From NCBI RefSeq assembly GCF_018320785.1, contig NC_054886.1, forward strand, positions 30,143,732-30,207,731: a stretch of 64,000 nucleotides of DNA. The letters are read 5' to 3'. Every line of letters begins with the position of its first letter. Position 1 is the stretch's first letter. This stretch comes from Cheilinus undulatus (taxonomy: Eukaryota; Chordata; Actinopteri; Labriformes; Labridae). Positions 36,365-48,284 of this stretch are shown here, one piece after another. The position numbers were made by a program, and so were the translations under genes. Below the pieces are notes generated by a model, which saw only the letters and a program-made list of their open reading frames with translations, was not told the origin of the DNA and searched no databases.

Positions 36365-36870
36365 ATGAGGGATTGAAAGCTGCATGTTGACAGCGGACGG
36401 CGTGTGTGCTCGGTGACGTCAGAGCCTGTGGTGGGCGCACTAGCTGAGGAGGGGCGGCCCAGGCAGGTGAGCACTGTTCCAGAGGAGGCTGTGGGCGAAG
36501 GGAGACCACCAGAGCACTTGTTAACGAAGTTCGCTCTGCTGTCCTGCGGCGGGCTGGGCTTCTGTCAGGAAGGAAGCAGCAGCAGGAGCAGCAAGTGGAG
36601 AGGAGCCCACGAGGGATGGAGAGGAGACTGGAGCAGCCGGTGGAGAGGAGGCAGGAGGTGACAATAGTGGAAACAGGATGCAGCGGCACTGCTAGAAGTG
36701 TCTGAGACACAGTGTGCAGGGTCGGGTGGGCGGCTTCCGGGGTCGATGCGTGCCTTGCTAGGGTCTGTGCAGGTCCCACCATCTTCTCCAGGACAGTCCA
36801 GATCCTTGTCCTGAAGCGTTTTGTAGTGATTGCTGATGAGGAGCGGTTCGGGAGAGCACAAATGGATGAA
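36365..36870. other. GC-rich interval without supported gene
   Basis: GC-rich with GGAGCAGCAAGTGGAGAGG-type purine repeats. A 215-residue minus-strand open frame (36360-37007) is Ser/Pro/Leu-rich low-complexity sequence with no domain, and I do not call it a gene. Confidence 0.35.
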
Positions 36871-37119
36871 GCTTTAGTGTAGTTCAACTTAATATTTCTT
36901 GAATGACTTAAAACAGAAACATCTTTGTTTAAAGTGAAAATACTGGTAAAACTGATGACAGGAGGTGGTAACAGCATTGCAGAATTTATCAGAAATGGGA
37001 CACCCAAACTGTGCAGTGATCAGGACAACAGTTTCAGCAATTCAGTCTGGGAAATATATTTTCTGTAAATAGTTTGTTGATGTTACTTGGATATTATTAT
37101 TTAACTATAAAAGAGAATT

Positions 37120-37535
37120 AAAATAAGATGTTTGATTATTAAATCAGACACAACCAGTTATTATTTCCTCATTCTGAGAGGGTTAAATTAATTATCTTTT
37201 GTAAATAAAGCTGTTTTTGTATGGAGTGATTACAGTTTGCTGTATCCAACGACAAATAATACTATCAAAAAGCCTACATGTGTAAGTTAAATGTACTTTT
37301 TTGTTAGTTCATTTTAAATGAACATTTCACTAAATGTATGTCTGTTTGTGCTGGGTGTCTATCATCAGAGGTTACAGAGTTTGTAGTCTAGTCATCTAAA
37401 TCACCTCTCAGAGTTCTTCTTGTAGGTTTTGAATTCTGGACTTTCTAGTGTTAAAGAATAACTGTTACACTGATGATGAAATGTAGCTGAACATTCTAAT
37501 AAACCTGCAGTTGGTGTTGAATATTGATCTTCTGT
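37120..37535 (+). repeat. Duplicated lectin-block flank (copy of 9960-10330)
   Basis: Collinear with 9960-10330, with a 40-bp difference near 37270. It contains the shared AATAAACCTGCAGTTGG signal near 37498. Confidence 0.55.
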
Positions 37536-37778
37536 TGTGTTTTTATACTTGTCATCATGACTGTAAAATAGAGGACTGTGATGCTCTGTGTTCAGTCTAC
37601 CAGTAGGTGGTGCTGCTGCTCACACAGTAGCTATGGAGTAGATAGGAGATGAACCACTGCAGGGCAACAACTCCCAACACCAACCCTATGCTTTAGGCGA
37701 TTAATCAAAGAACCATGATCTATTCAGAGTCAGAACGGCTGGTTTTGTTTTGTTTTTGTTTTTTTTACATGCTGAGGT

Positions 37779-37784
37779 CTTTAT
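37779..37784 (-). terminator. Poly(A) signal of lectin copy 4
   Basis: AATAAA on the minus strand in the conserved CAACACAATAAAGACCTC context of the lectin 3' UTR. Because the stop codon moved downstream, it is only about 120 bp past the new stop. Confidence 0.55.
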
Positions 37785-37904
37785 TGTGTTGCTGACAAGA
37801 AAACAGTTACATTCAGAAAAATGAAAACATCCCTTTACTGTCAAATTACAGAAATTTTCCAGAGCGAGAGGTTATAATGATACTTATCTACCTGATTCTT
37901 TGGA

Positions 37905-39860
37905 TTAGACATTATAAAATAAATTATAGACTCTGAAAAGTATTTGAAAGGACATTGCTAAGAAAATGCCCTTTGTACTGTAGGTGCCTCTGTCATCCAA
38001 AGAGACATCATGGTTCACTGCACAGACAAATGGCTTTTTGAGAGAGCAGGGCTGATCATCAAATTTCTTGTGATCTGTGAACAGACAGAGAGAGGTTATT
38101 AGGGATGAACTGACTACCAGTGGCTCGTCTTAACTCAGGTAATGAGGTGAAGTATCTTAACTTCAGGTACAGTACTTAAGTACATGACTGCATATGTTAA
38201 TGCATATAAAAATTCTGTATTGATCTCAGACCTCTGAAAAAAGAAAAGCTGTACATAAATTTACCTCCAACGTTCATGAGCAGACAGTGTCCATTGTTAT
38301 CGGGATGACCCTCATTCCAGTAGGCGAAGTCAAAATGAGTACCATCACTCCAGAACCAGACACCTCCTAAAAGATCAGAGCACCAATAACAAAAATGGAG
38401 ATCATGGGCTGAAGGAAGCTTTCAGTAACATTTTGGTTTTAGTCTTCAGTAACGTACCTGCTCTGCATCTGATCCTCCAAGCCACTGGATGTAAATGAGT
38501 GATATCCAGTATCAATCTCTGAATAAAGTTCTGCTCACTAAGGCTTTGCAACGATGCAAGGTGTCCCCCTCGGCTCAGACAGTCTTTCTAAAGGGATGAA
38601 AAATCCACAAAGAGAGGCATGAAGTGGTGTATTACAGACTAAGTTCCCACATACAGTATCTTGGTTTTAGGTAGATAGATTTTTTTTAACCAAACATGGA
38701 CTCTAGATCATTTTACCAGAATTTTTTCCACAATATATTAACACTTAAATAATTTAAAAACTAAGTAAATTAACAACCTTTGTTGGACAAGAAGTTAAAG
38801 AAAACTATTCAAATGTCACTGTATTGTCACATTGTATCCAAAAACTCTGATTACCTCCGCATCAGCCCAAGTCATTGGTGTTGGCATGTAGAGGAAACAG
38901 CAGCCCCTGTAACCAGTCCATCCTTGGGAACAAAATATTGATCTCTTGTGGATGTGATTCTCATCTGTATACAGATTTGCAAAAGACATGATGATTGGAG
39001 GAGGATCCTATCAGATCTAAAGTGAGGCACATGCCACTAGAAAATTGTGCCCATTTTGGGCCTGATGCTCTCCGACAGACTGTTTTCAGCAGCAATTCAC
39101 AACAAAGAAGTGTCAAAAATGGGAGAAGACACATAACTTCACATAACTAACTTAGAAAATGAGATTTAAGTAATACCTTAAGACTTAAATATAGATTTAG
39201 AAAATGAAAATGAAACTTTTCAACTCTACTCCGTCTCATATTGGTTAAAGGTCTTTCAGATTTCCAGGCTTTAGTTTTCTAAAACTAGAGAGAATGCCAG
39301 CTCACCTTCCTGAATGGATTGTTCCACTGCCTTTTCACCAGACACTGCTTCTGCAACAGCCGGATGACAATTGACTTTTTTCATCTGTACTTTGCATGCA
39401 CAATAATATCTCAGTTTTCAGTGTTTCTATGTTGTCCACTATCCTTGAAAACTTCCAAAGAAAAGGACTAAAAAAAGCAGGGACAAAGGGACATCTTTGT
39501 TGATTCTTGGCTACAGAATGCTAAATAACTTGATTTTGGGTGTGATCATCAGATCGTTTTCACTGTAAAAAACAAAAAAAGAAAATTAAAAAGGAGACTT
39601 TTCTGTTGAATTCTTGAGAGAAAAAAAAAATAACTCACCCCATTGAAATGATGGTTCTCCCATCTTCACATCAGGCTCTATTTGTGGGACAGCTGAAAGG
39701 TTTAACAGAACAGTCAGTGACTGACTTTACACATAGTTTTCTCTCCATAAAAAAACAACGATTGTATGCTAAAATGTCAAATTTCTCTGTTAAACTCACC
39801 AGCAGCATTAGTCAGGGCCATCACGGCACAGATGAGTAGAAACATGGCCAGCATCTTCAT
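37905..39860 (-). CDS. C-type lectin-like gene copy 4, open but altered by compensating frameshifts
   Basis: Minus-strand exons are 39860-39800 (signal peptide), 39692-39639 (prosegment), 38964-38855, 38587-38458, 38366-38265 and 38074-37905. They sum to 627 bp, 208 residues plus stop. It is the only copy with an intact prosegment exon. Relative to copies 1 and 2, the fourth exon is 5 bp short and the fifth begins with a 1-bp loss plus a later 6-bp loss. Between the two shifts about 13 residues are read in another frame, replacing WLGGSDAEQ, a core lectin-fold motif, and adding a cysteine. QPD reads HPD. A 1-bp loss at the old stop adds 33 residues in place of Met-Lys-Pro. The frame is open throughout, but loss of WLGG suggests poor folding; it may be a pseudogene in an early stage. 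Confidence 0.6.
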
Positions 39861-39931
39861 GGCTGAGTTGATGCAGGTAGTAGAAGTGATGAATGGATTT
39901 TGTCTTCTTTCTCCTGCTGGACAGAGCATCT

Positions 39932-39939
39932 CTTATATA
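39932..39939 (-). promoter_or_regulatory. TATA box of lectin copy 4
   Basis: TATATAAG on the minus strand about 75 bp upstream of the start codon at 39860; the spacing is shorter than in copy 2 because about 25 bp of the leader is missing. Confidence 0.55.
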
Positions 39940-39989
39940 CAGTTATCTTATCTTTACATCTTTGTCTAGACAAAGACTAATATTGACTC

Positions 39990-40780
39990 TTATCAGATTG
40001 AAGGCATCATGTTGGATTATTTTACATATGGTATTTACTTTTGATGGCTGTGAAAAGTTTAACCAATAAGAAAGTCAAATATTTAACCTCGAGGAAGGTT
40101 CTGAGAATCAGGGTGGCATCTAAATGCAAATATGTAGAGGACTAGCTTTAAAAAAAAAAGCACGTTATGGTTTCTCTAGACTACCCAACTAAACCATCAG
40201 ATTAGAGTCCTGGAATTAACCCTAAAAGACTTAGGGCATTTTGGGGGCGACTTACTCTTCTACATTCATTTTGTTTTGTTCTTAAGCAGTTACCATCAAG
40301 TCATATATCATTTTAAAGAAGACAACCTAAAGTTTAAGTCTAGCTAATTTAGACTGCAGTGATTATTCATGATTATCACAGCTTTTCTTTAGTTTTAATA
40401 ATTTTAAGATTTTTTAACATTCTTATTATCAAGTGTGTATTTTAATTATTTTAACTTTATGTGCAACACTTTGAAAGCCCCTTTTACTAAAAAAATGTAT
40501 AATTATTATGATTATTATTATTACTATTATCTATAAATTTGTCTATTGTCTATAAAATTAACATTTAAAATATTACCATTTATGTGCATTTTTGTTTGAG
40601 ATAAATTAGTACAAGTATGGTGTTTAAATGAAGAAATATTAAACAAACTAGAGTTTTTAAACGTATCTGTAGTTTATAAATCAGGGTGTCTTAATTAACT
40701 GAGCAATAATATTTATAAACTGCAAACAAGCCCAGAAGACAAACATATCAGGTAGAAAATAACTTGTGCTGTAAAGTGAA
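39990..40780. other. Lectin-block upstream flank, AT-rich
   Basis: 40080-40310 matches 12780-13010. Beyond 40400 the sequence is AT-rich with no gene seen. Confidence 0.4.
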
Positions 40781-40784
40781 TGAT

Positions 40785-41755
40785 CAGGTGTGCTGTTACC
40801 CCAAGGTAGCTGAAGTTGCTGACTGATGTCCAGTGGTCTCTCGCCAGTGTAATAAATGTAGCTCAGGCCAGCTGCTCCACTTTAGTTGCCTTTTTAGCTG
40901 TCATACAGTTCATGGATTCTTGTGACAGTAGTTCTAGTAGGTGTTCTGTGGTACGGGTCATCTGAGGCGACCCGAATGATGTCTTCAAGCCCTTTGTCCT
41001 CAATGATGTCGATGGTCTGCAGTTTCTGGCGACCCATTAGCGACCATATAAGTTAGCTTAGATGATGTCGTTTTGGGGACAAATCCAGGTCTGCTGGACT
41101 GCGCCGTGTAGCTTGGCGTTATGGCTTGATCTTGAGTTGTTGTCAGCATCTTTGCTAACATTAGCAACATTAGCTATCATGGCTTGCTTCTGTGTTATTG
41201 TTAGCGTCTTTTCTAACATTTGTGACATTAGCTATCATGGCTTGAACTTGTGTTGTTGTTAGCATCTTTGCTAACATTAGCAACATTAGCTGTCATAGCT
41301 TGATCCCGTGTTGTTGTTAGCATCTTTGCTAACATTCGCAACATTAGCTATCATAGCTGATCCCGTGTTGTTGTTAGCATCTTTGCTAACATTAGCAAAG
41401 ATGCGTTGTACCCAGAGGTGGTACTTCAGACTCGTTGTGCTTTGATGGAAAGACAGTTCATCACTGCAGTATCTTCAGACAACTTCTGTTTCATCCAGAC
41501 ATCCATTAGGCAGCTTTTTAAATCTAAATTTGCCATGAAGCAGACCTGGGTCTGTCTCCTCACTCATCTCTGCTGGCTGCATTTGACCCGCTTTTAACCT
41601 TTTCACCCCAGGAAAGTAAAAAATCTGCACAGGAAGGGAGGAAGTTGTGGTCAAACTTAGTCATATGATTAAATTGCGTTATTTTTTTAACGCGTTAAGC
41701 TTTCTAGATTATTCATAACACATTTTACACATTTATATTGACAGGCCTATATTAT
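40785..41755. mobile_element. hAT-like element remains with minisatellite
   Basis: The interval separates two parts that are contiguous at 13240-13430, so it is an insertion. The right part has AACGCGTTAA and a TTGACAGGCCTA-type end typical of teleost hAT-type elements. The left part is GC-richer and unrecognised. No transposase can be read through. Confidence 0.4.
41105..41404. repeat. About 55-60-bp minisatellite (TTGTTAGCATCTTTGCTAAC), five units
   Basis: Five imperfect units containing TGTTGTTGTTAGCATCTTTG, CTAACATTAGCAACATTAGC and TATCATGGCTTGATC. The last unit ends in a perfect 13-bp-arm inverted repeat at 41377-41404. Confidence 0.85.
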
Positions 41756-42410
41756 ATGAGCATTGACAGCAAATGAAAAAAATGCAACAAATAACTAAAA
41801 AATTTACCCTCACAAGCAAATGAACCTTATTTACTAGAAAGAAAAATGTATTGTTTTCATTTTTAAAAAGTTCAAATGATCCTCACAAACAAAAGATCAG
41901 AAATATTGTGATGCAAATAAAGCGCTTACCATTTTGATAAACAACACAAAATGGAAAAAATATTCCAAATGAAAATAAGCAGAGTGCAAACAAGACACCA
42001 GATAAAACATTCTTAGTGCAAATGATTAGAAAGTGCAAACAATCTGAAAAATATATGTTCATATTTTTTACATTTACTTTTGTAAGATTTGTAAGCTGAA
42101 GGAAATCAAACTCAATTGGATACATTGATGACAAATGCTTTGTCATTCTTACAAGAGCAACCCGTCTGAGCGGAAGCCATTGACTGTGACCTGTATCCTT
42201 AATTCAAACAGATAAAGCAATATTTGCCTATCACAAGTCAATGTTAGTCTGGTATAAAATTCTAAAGAGAGAGGTTAACTCCAATGTGCAGCATTAGCGC
42301 TTCAGTAAAAGCTGTTCAATTATTTGGCTCAGATATTTCCTTTTGCATATTTCAGCTTTGTGCTGATCAGGTCTTTCTTAGACGATTAACCGCTGAATCT
42401 CTAACCTTGC
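41755..42410. repeat. Two duplicated segments (13420-13740 direct, 20750-21100 inverse)
   Basis: 41755-42085 matches 13420-13740 in the same orientation, and 42085-42410 matches 20750-21100 in inverse orientation. The junction at about 42085 is therefore a rearrangement point. No gene is seen. Confidence 0.55.
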
Positions 42411-42414
42411 AAAG

Positions 42415-42690
42415 TAGGTTTTCTTGTTTTTCACTGGCGAATCCATCTTGCAAAGCTCCTGTCTGAACCGTTTGGGCCCGGTTAGACAGTGACAGGACCA
42501 ATCAGCGATGAGGGGCAGTACTTTCAGGCACGCCAGTGTCGTTACGTAAACAAACAGCAGCAAGAGCTGGTGCAATTCTGGAGGAAGAGATTAGCGTGGA
42601 TGCTGCTTAAGCGCCAGTTTTATCAGAACTTGATGACATGTCTTCATGAAAAGAAGAACAAAGAACAGCAGTGAGTTGTTCTTCTTTTCA
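42415..42690. repeat. Short interspersed repeat related to 54030-54150
   Basis: TAACCTTGCAAAG, GAAAGCTCC-like and TGACAGGACCAATCAGCGAT words recur in the same order at 54030-54150 inside an NLR intron. Probably a non-autonomous DNA repeat; the ends are not defined. Confidence 0.35.
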
Positions 42691-43235
42691 TGTGTTTGAA
42701 ATATGGAAAACAAGGGTTAAAGTGTTTGGAACGTGGCAAAAGAGGGTTAAAAGTGGCAACGACTTAGCTAAAAATTCCAATGACTTAAACGAGGCAACAA
42801 ATGTGCCAAAATAGACAGAAACAATGATGAAAGGGGAATAAAAAGTGGCACAAATAAACAATTTGATCAGAACTCAGTCTTAGCTTGACACACTTTACAT
42901 CTCCAAAATGAAGTAACTGTTAGCCAGGAGGCTAGCATCGATGCTACTGATCCAGCACACATGCATTGATACTTTTAATAACAGGACTGAGCTGGGTCTC
43001 TTCTCTGGGCTTTTAGGATCCCAGCCACTTGTTTGCTCTACTTCTCTTGTGACACACGACTCTTTCTTTTGTTTGTGTTTTATTAAGTCTTGATTTCAAA
43101 TTTTTATTGACACAGACATTTTCCTGAAGACACTGCTCAAACATTTACATAGTCATGACTTTCAAAACCAGTTAGGTACATAAACCTGACAAAGAAAACC
43201 TCTTTGTGGGGAAATACAAGCTTGTTATTAAATCT
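42690..43235 (+). repeat. Segmental-duplication unit B
   Basis: GTGGCAAAA array followed by sequence collinear with 23020-23214 plus 25450-25620 and inverse to 17250-16780. This copy lacks the 2.2-kb element and shows the empty site at about 43066. Confidence 0.65.
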
Positions 43236-43239
43236 ACAT

Positions 43240-43560
43240 TAGAGTACCCTTAAAGGTGTGTGGGAGACTCCATGGTCAAGTGGGAGAAAGTTTGTTGGTC
43301 TGATGAGACCAAAATTGAGCTTTTAAGCCATCAGACAAGACGCCAAACACACCATCCCCACTGTGAAGCACACTGATGGCAGCATCATGCTGTGGGGATG
43401 CTTCTCAGCAGCCGGCCCTGGAAGGCTTTTAAAGGTAGAGGGTAAGTGAATGCAGTGAAATATAGGAAAAGTCCTGGAGGATAATCTTACTCATACGCCT
43501 TCAAACGAAGTGTTCTTAGCCAACAGGAAGTGCCTGTGAAGACTCTGCAGCACCCTCTGC
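43240..43560 (+). mobile_element. Tc1-like transposon fragment
   Basis: Contains TGGTCAAGTGGGAGAAAGTT, TGGTCTGATGAGACCAAAAT and GGCAGCATCATGCTGTGGGG, the second half of a Tc1 DDE domain. It is the same fragment, with the same break points, as 15560-15980 (inverse) and so was duplicated with the unit. Confidence 0.7.
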
Positions 43561-43649
43561 ATCTAGATTGGTTGAAAAATTAAATGTCCAGATTAACGAT
43601 TTGACAAGTTTCTCCGCCAATTAAAAGATTTTTTGGGGGAAATGTAAAG

Positions 43650-44970
43650 CGGCGGGGGAAAAAAACGCATAGCAGTGACTCAGCGAGCAAAAACAAATAA
43701 AACAACAGATTTGCATGACAGAGCACAAACACAGCACATTACGATGCAACACAACACAACACAACACCGCTCAGCGCAACACATCTCACAGAACAAGAAC
43801 AACAATCCAAACAAGGAAGTGGAAGACAGGGAAACAGCGGTTTACGACAAAGGAGTTTCTGTTTTCAAATGAGTCTTTTGACAACAACACAGCAGAACCG
43901 TCGGATTCTGACACAGATACTTGGTGCTGTGAGGAGGAGTGCAATCAAGTGATTGATCTTTTAAAGACGGGTGAGTAACACTGCTCATATTTTTTTGTAT
44001 TTAGTTAAACTGATTTAAGTATATTCTTGTAAAGCATAACACAAAATAAAATGTCTTTAGAGATTTCCAGTAGAAGCCTGTGTATGTCTGTGTGAGGATA
44101 AATTTACTGGAAAGTAAGAAATAAAAGATTGAAAATAAACATCAAAATATATAGTATATATTAACATCTGTCTGTAGCTTGTATATTTCCAATTTTATTT
44201 TACAGGTCTTTATCTGTGTAATTTACTTGTGTGTTCATGTAGGCTATATTTTACACATCTATATCCTTACACATCTATTCAAGCCTTTGTTTTGCAGAGG
44301 TATAAGCATACATTTTCAACTTTTTTTTGCTGTCATTCTCCATCTGTATCTGTCTATTATACACATCCACATCCACATATTTTACATATAGCCTACCTTT
44401 ATATTTTACACATCTATATGTCTATTTGCATGTCTTTATGCTTACATTTTACACAGATTTTTGTTCACATCAACACACATATTTGATTTAATTGGATATT
44501 TACATGTCACATAATGTACACATCCACATGCATTTCTTTCACACATATTTACTTGTAGATTTTACACATCTTTGTTATTTCTTCTTTACATATTTCAGTC
44601 CAGAGGATGGAAGAGGACTTCAAGAGGCCACTGTCCCCATCAGCAGGCCTCCTGCAGACACTGAGGCTAAAGGAGATGTCCAGGAGGGCTACCAGCTGAG
44701 GAGAAAAAAGTGCTTCACCATATCCCTCCACAACCAGGGCTCCCAGACCAGAAGAGGACGAGGAAGAAGAAGAGTCTGTGGAGCAGACCGGGTGCATGTA
44801 AACACAACACCTCAGGCTCAGGAGCCAGGTGTTGGGTGGAATGGACCTGAGGAGAAACACTGTCCACCTGCTTCCACATTTTTCCCCCCAAGAGAGTCCC
44901 TAGAGTACAAGGCTTTGTGAATGGAAAGTACTCTCCTGCACAGATTTTCAGATTATTTTTCAGTGACAAA
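43650..44970 (+). mobile_element. Possible piggyBac-like element, N-terminal transposase region
   Basis: 43715-43975 encodes an acidic stretch (AEPSDSDTDTWCCEEECNQ) ending at a good GTGAGT donor. A second stretch at 44600-44965, after a TTTCAG acceptor, continues with basic and acidic segments and a frame reading FVNGKYSPAQIFRLFFSD, similar to the start of the piggyBac fold. A separate copy of the second part is at 13735-14160. The intervening 44000-44560 is AT-rich with TTTTACACATCTATATCC-type imperfect repeats. Family assignment is tentative; the catalytic part is absent. Confidence 0.4.
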
Positions 44971-45077
44971 GCTGTGTAAACACCGACCATAATGCAGAGA
45001 ATGAGCTGAGGGGAAAAAGTTTGACTGAAGAGAACTGAAGCCTGTCACCTTTGTTGCTATGTTGGCCTCCTAATTTA

Positions 45078-46579
45078 CAGTAGTGGCCAAAATTATTAGA
45101 ACACCTGACAGATCTGAAAATACTGATGTTTTTTTTTTTTTTTTGCCTCCAAAACATGATTTACTTTTATAATGTTCATGAAACATGCAGACGGTCGCTC
45201 TGAGCACAACAAATCAGATGAAGTGAGTCATATTGTTTTTATCCACTTTTAATTTTAATATTTGGTATGTCCACCTTTTGCAGCAATTACAGCAGCACAT
45301 CTCTCTTGCATGGTGTCAATATAGTTCCTGAGAACTTCAACACTAATGTTATCCCATGTCTTCTGCAACTCAAACCAAAGGCTTTCCTTTGAATGTACAA
45401 TAGATCTGCCCAGGTTATTTTCCAACTCACCCCAAATATGCTCGATGGGGTTGAGGTCCTGACTTTGAGGGGGCCAGTCCATCATTTTCAATGTTCCATC
45501 ATATTCCTTCTGTCGCAGGTAGTTCCGGGAATAGTTAGAAAAATGTTTAGGGTCATCATTTCCCTCTTGGAAAATAAATCCAGGCCCAATAAGATGAATC
45601 CCAGATGGTACTCCATGCTTCACCAGAATGTTGTGGTATATTTTCTTATCCATGATGCCATCAATTTTCACTAGTCACCTGTTCCTGAGGCTGAAATGGC
45701 ACCCCACACCATAATACTACCCCCTCCGTGTTTAACTGTTGGCAAGAGACACTCACTTTTATATCTCTCCCCCTCTCTCTGTCAAACATACACTCTTCGC
45801 TTGTTGCCTAACTGTTCAAACTTGGACTCATCAGTCCACAACACTTTATACCAATCTTCCTTTGTCCATTTCTTGTGCTGTTTTGCAAATTTCAGGTGTT
45901 TCACTCTATTTTTCTTTCAGTAATGGTTTCTTTGCTGCTAATCTGCCAACAAGTCCTTCTTATGCCAGTTTCCGATGCACAGTTCTTGAAGACACTGTTG
46001 CACCATTAGTCATTGTAGTGTTGATGTCATCACGCAGAGAGAATTTTGGGATGCTTCACTTGTCTGTCTGAAAGTTTCTTTTTTCTACCTCTCCCCTTTC
46101 GGTTCTGGTGTGAATTGGTGGCATCATGGTGGTCCAAAGTGTACTTTACAGTGCTTGGGCTGCATCTCAAGTCCTTGGCTATGAGACGGTAACTCCAGCC
46201 AGCATCAAAAAGGGCCTTTATTCGAACCCGTTGCTCACTCGTTAGCTCCTTCTTCACCTTAGCCATGTTCAAAGAGCAACATTTGTTTTAAGACTACTTT
46301 TAGAGGCTTTGAATGCATACCAATTGGTGGTGTGGCCTCAGTGACAAAACATGAAGGAACATGATTGTGTGACATTGACAGTGAAATAGGCCTAGCGTGT
46401 TTTTTGGAAGAAAAATTATCAAAATCTCCTTATGGTGGCTCTATTCTTTGGTTTATAGAGCATAATGGTGACTTTGTAGATATTTCATTTGTTTTATGGG
46501 TATTTTGATGGCCCATTAAAAAAATACAACTGAAAACACTTTAATATGCCAAGTGTTCTAATAATTTTGGCCACCACTG
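45078..46579 (-). mobile_element. Tc1-like transposon, nearly full length, decayed
   Basis: The inverted ends CAGTAGTGGCCAAAATTATT and their partner (AATAATTTTGGCCACCACTG) are flanked by TA on both sides. On the minus strand, 46272-46030 encodes the N-terminal HTH (KKELTSEQRVRIKALFDAGW, RLIAKDLRCSPSTVKYTL). The middle around 45830 encodes WTDESKF-like sequence. 45671-45255 encodes the C-terminal DDE part with QSQDLNPIEHIWGELE. Frameshifts between these parts make it inactive, but it covers the whole 1.5-kb element. Confidence 0.85.
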
Positions 46580-46599
46580 TATATGGTGCTTCTAAAACT

Positions 46600-47925
46600 G
46601 CAAAAGCTGAGAGATTATTGGAGGAAAAGATCATACCTCTGAGAACATGTACTTCCCTGCCACTGTCATGACCCTGGACAGGTTTATGGCCATAAGCAGA
46701 ACCATTCACATGAGAGACTCAGAGAAGGATCCTTTCTGACAGGAAAAAGGACACTCCTGAGAAGAATAATAATAGTAAGTTTTATTTAAGGGCGCCTTTC
46801 ATGACACTCAAGGTTACCTTACAAAAAGTACAAAAAAGTGTGTTCACTTTTTAGCAAGCCTGGCTAGCACGCTGGAGTCAACAACCCGGCCGGTGTTATG
46901 AGGAGGACGCCGAGATGTGGACCAGATGGACTTGATCTGTCCCGGGCTGTCCGAGTGGAACGACCGATGGGACCCTCTGTGGATATGCCTCCGGCGAAGA
47001 GGGACAGCGATGTCCAGCGGGAGGTGCGGCACAGCCGGTGAGTGCCCTGTCGTGTGGAAGCGGAGATGAAGCAGCTCAGCCGCAGAGTACTGCAAGATTC
47101 CTGTCATGGGTTGTTGGATGAAAGTCAGGAGAAACCAGAGGATCCCGGACCAAAGGCAGGAGTTAATACCCAGCACTGTAAGCAGGACAGGCAGCAGTAC
47201 GTCCAGGTAAGCCAGTCAGGTGTTGCAGAAGCCGGTATCCATCGATGAACGTAAGCACTGACAGCTCATCAAAATTAAAAAGAATAAATAAACTCCATAC
47301 GCAAGAACATTCAGGATCAATTGCATAGTCCATGGAATGATAAAATATCATTAAAGTGTGCATGCAAGGCATTGTGGCAGCAGAGGAAGCAAAATCTCAA
47401 TGAAAGAGAGAATGGTGGCCTCAAAAGCCAAAATTAGGATCAGGCAATACATGAAGGAGAAGCCAGCAAAGTGGGCGAGTCAAGCAATGGCTACACATAT
47501 GACTTTTCCATTTACACCGGAAAGAGACGGTTTGTCTTTCACATGACGTTGTCACTGGCCTAATGGAGTCATCATTCTTGGGGAGAGGCTATCATCTGTA
47601 TGTAAATAACTTTTACACCAGTCCCAAGCTTTTCAGGAATTTGTTTGCAAAATGTTCATTGCATTCGGTACATTTTGTGACTCACGCAGGAATGTGCCTT
47701 AAACCAGGGGTTTTCTAAGTCTGAGGCGGGCCTCCCCTGGGGGGTGCCACAGAGCTTCAGGGGAGGCGCGGAACCATAAACCAGAAAAAAGGGAATTTGT
47801 TTTGCTAACCTCTGCTGTGCATGGAGCTACATTGATAAACTTATAATTACTTATAGAGCAGTGTTACTCAACCAAAGAGCCAAATGATTGAAAATACCTT
47901 TGCAAGAGCCTCAATCTAAGAGGTA
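46600..47925. other. No supported gene; LINE-like tail and unassigned sequence
   Basis: 46765-46830 (AAGTTTTATTTAAGGGCGCC) looks like a LINE 3' end on the minus strand. 46850-47250 is GC-richer, with short open frames on both strands but no domain. 47700-47770 contains GGGGTGCCACAGAGCTTC-type sequence of a common interspersed repeat. The origin of the rest is unknown. Confidence 0.35.
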
Positions 47926-47929
47926 AGAA

Positions 47930-48260
47930 GAAGCAAAAACAGCTTGAAGTAGCAATAAAAATAGGTTAAAGGTGGCAAAAATAGTCAAAAAGCAGCAAAA
48001 ATTAGGTGAAAATGGGGAGAAAAAGTGGAAAAATGGTCAGAAAGTAGCAAAAATTTGTGAGAATTGACAAAAAAATGAGTGGAAAGTAACTTAAATGGGC
48101 AAAAAAAAAACCAGTCAAGAGTGGCAAAAAATGGGCAAAAAAGGAAACAAGTGGTATTTAATGACAAAAGGTTACTTAAATGGACAAAAAGTGGCAAAAA
48201 ATGGGATAAAGGTGGCAAAACTTGGGGAAAAGTGGCAAAAAGACGTCGCAAAAAATTGGA
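47930..48260. repeat. Degenerate GTGGCAAAA tandem array
   Basis: About 16 imperfect units of the kind AAAAGTGGCAAAAAATGGG; same family as 8120, 22600 and 42690. Confidence 0.75.
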
Positions 48261-48284
48261 AAAAGGGATATTTATGCAAACTAA

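Noticed and set aside
36360-37007. 215-residue minus-strand open frame
   Set aside because: Ser/Pro/Leu-rich low-complexity translation of a GC-rich stretch, with no domain, splice or family support.
46844-47248. Open frames on both strands in a GC-richer stretch
   Set aside because: No domain, no codon-supported splice structure; probably repeat-derived.
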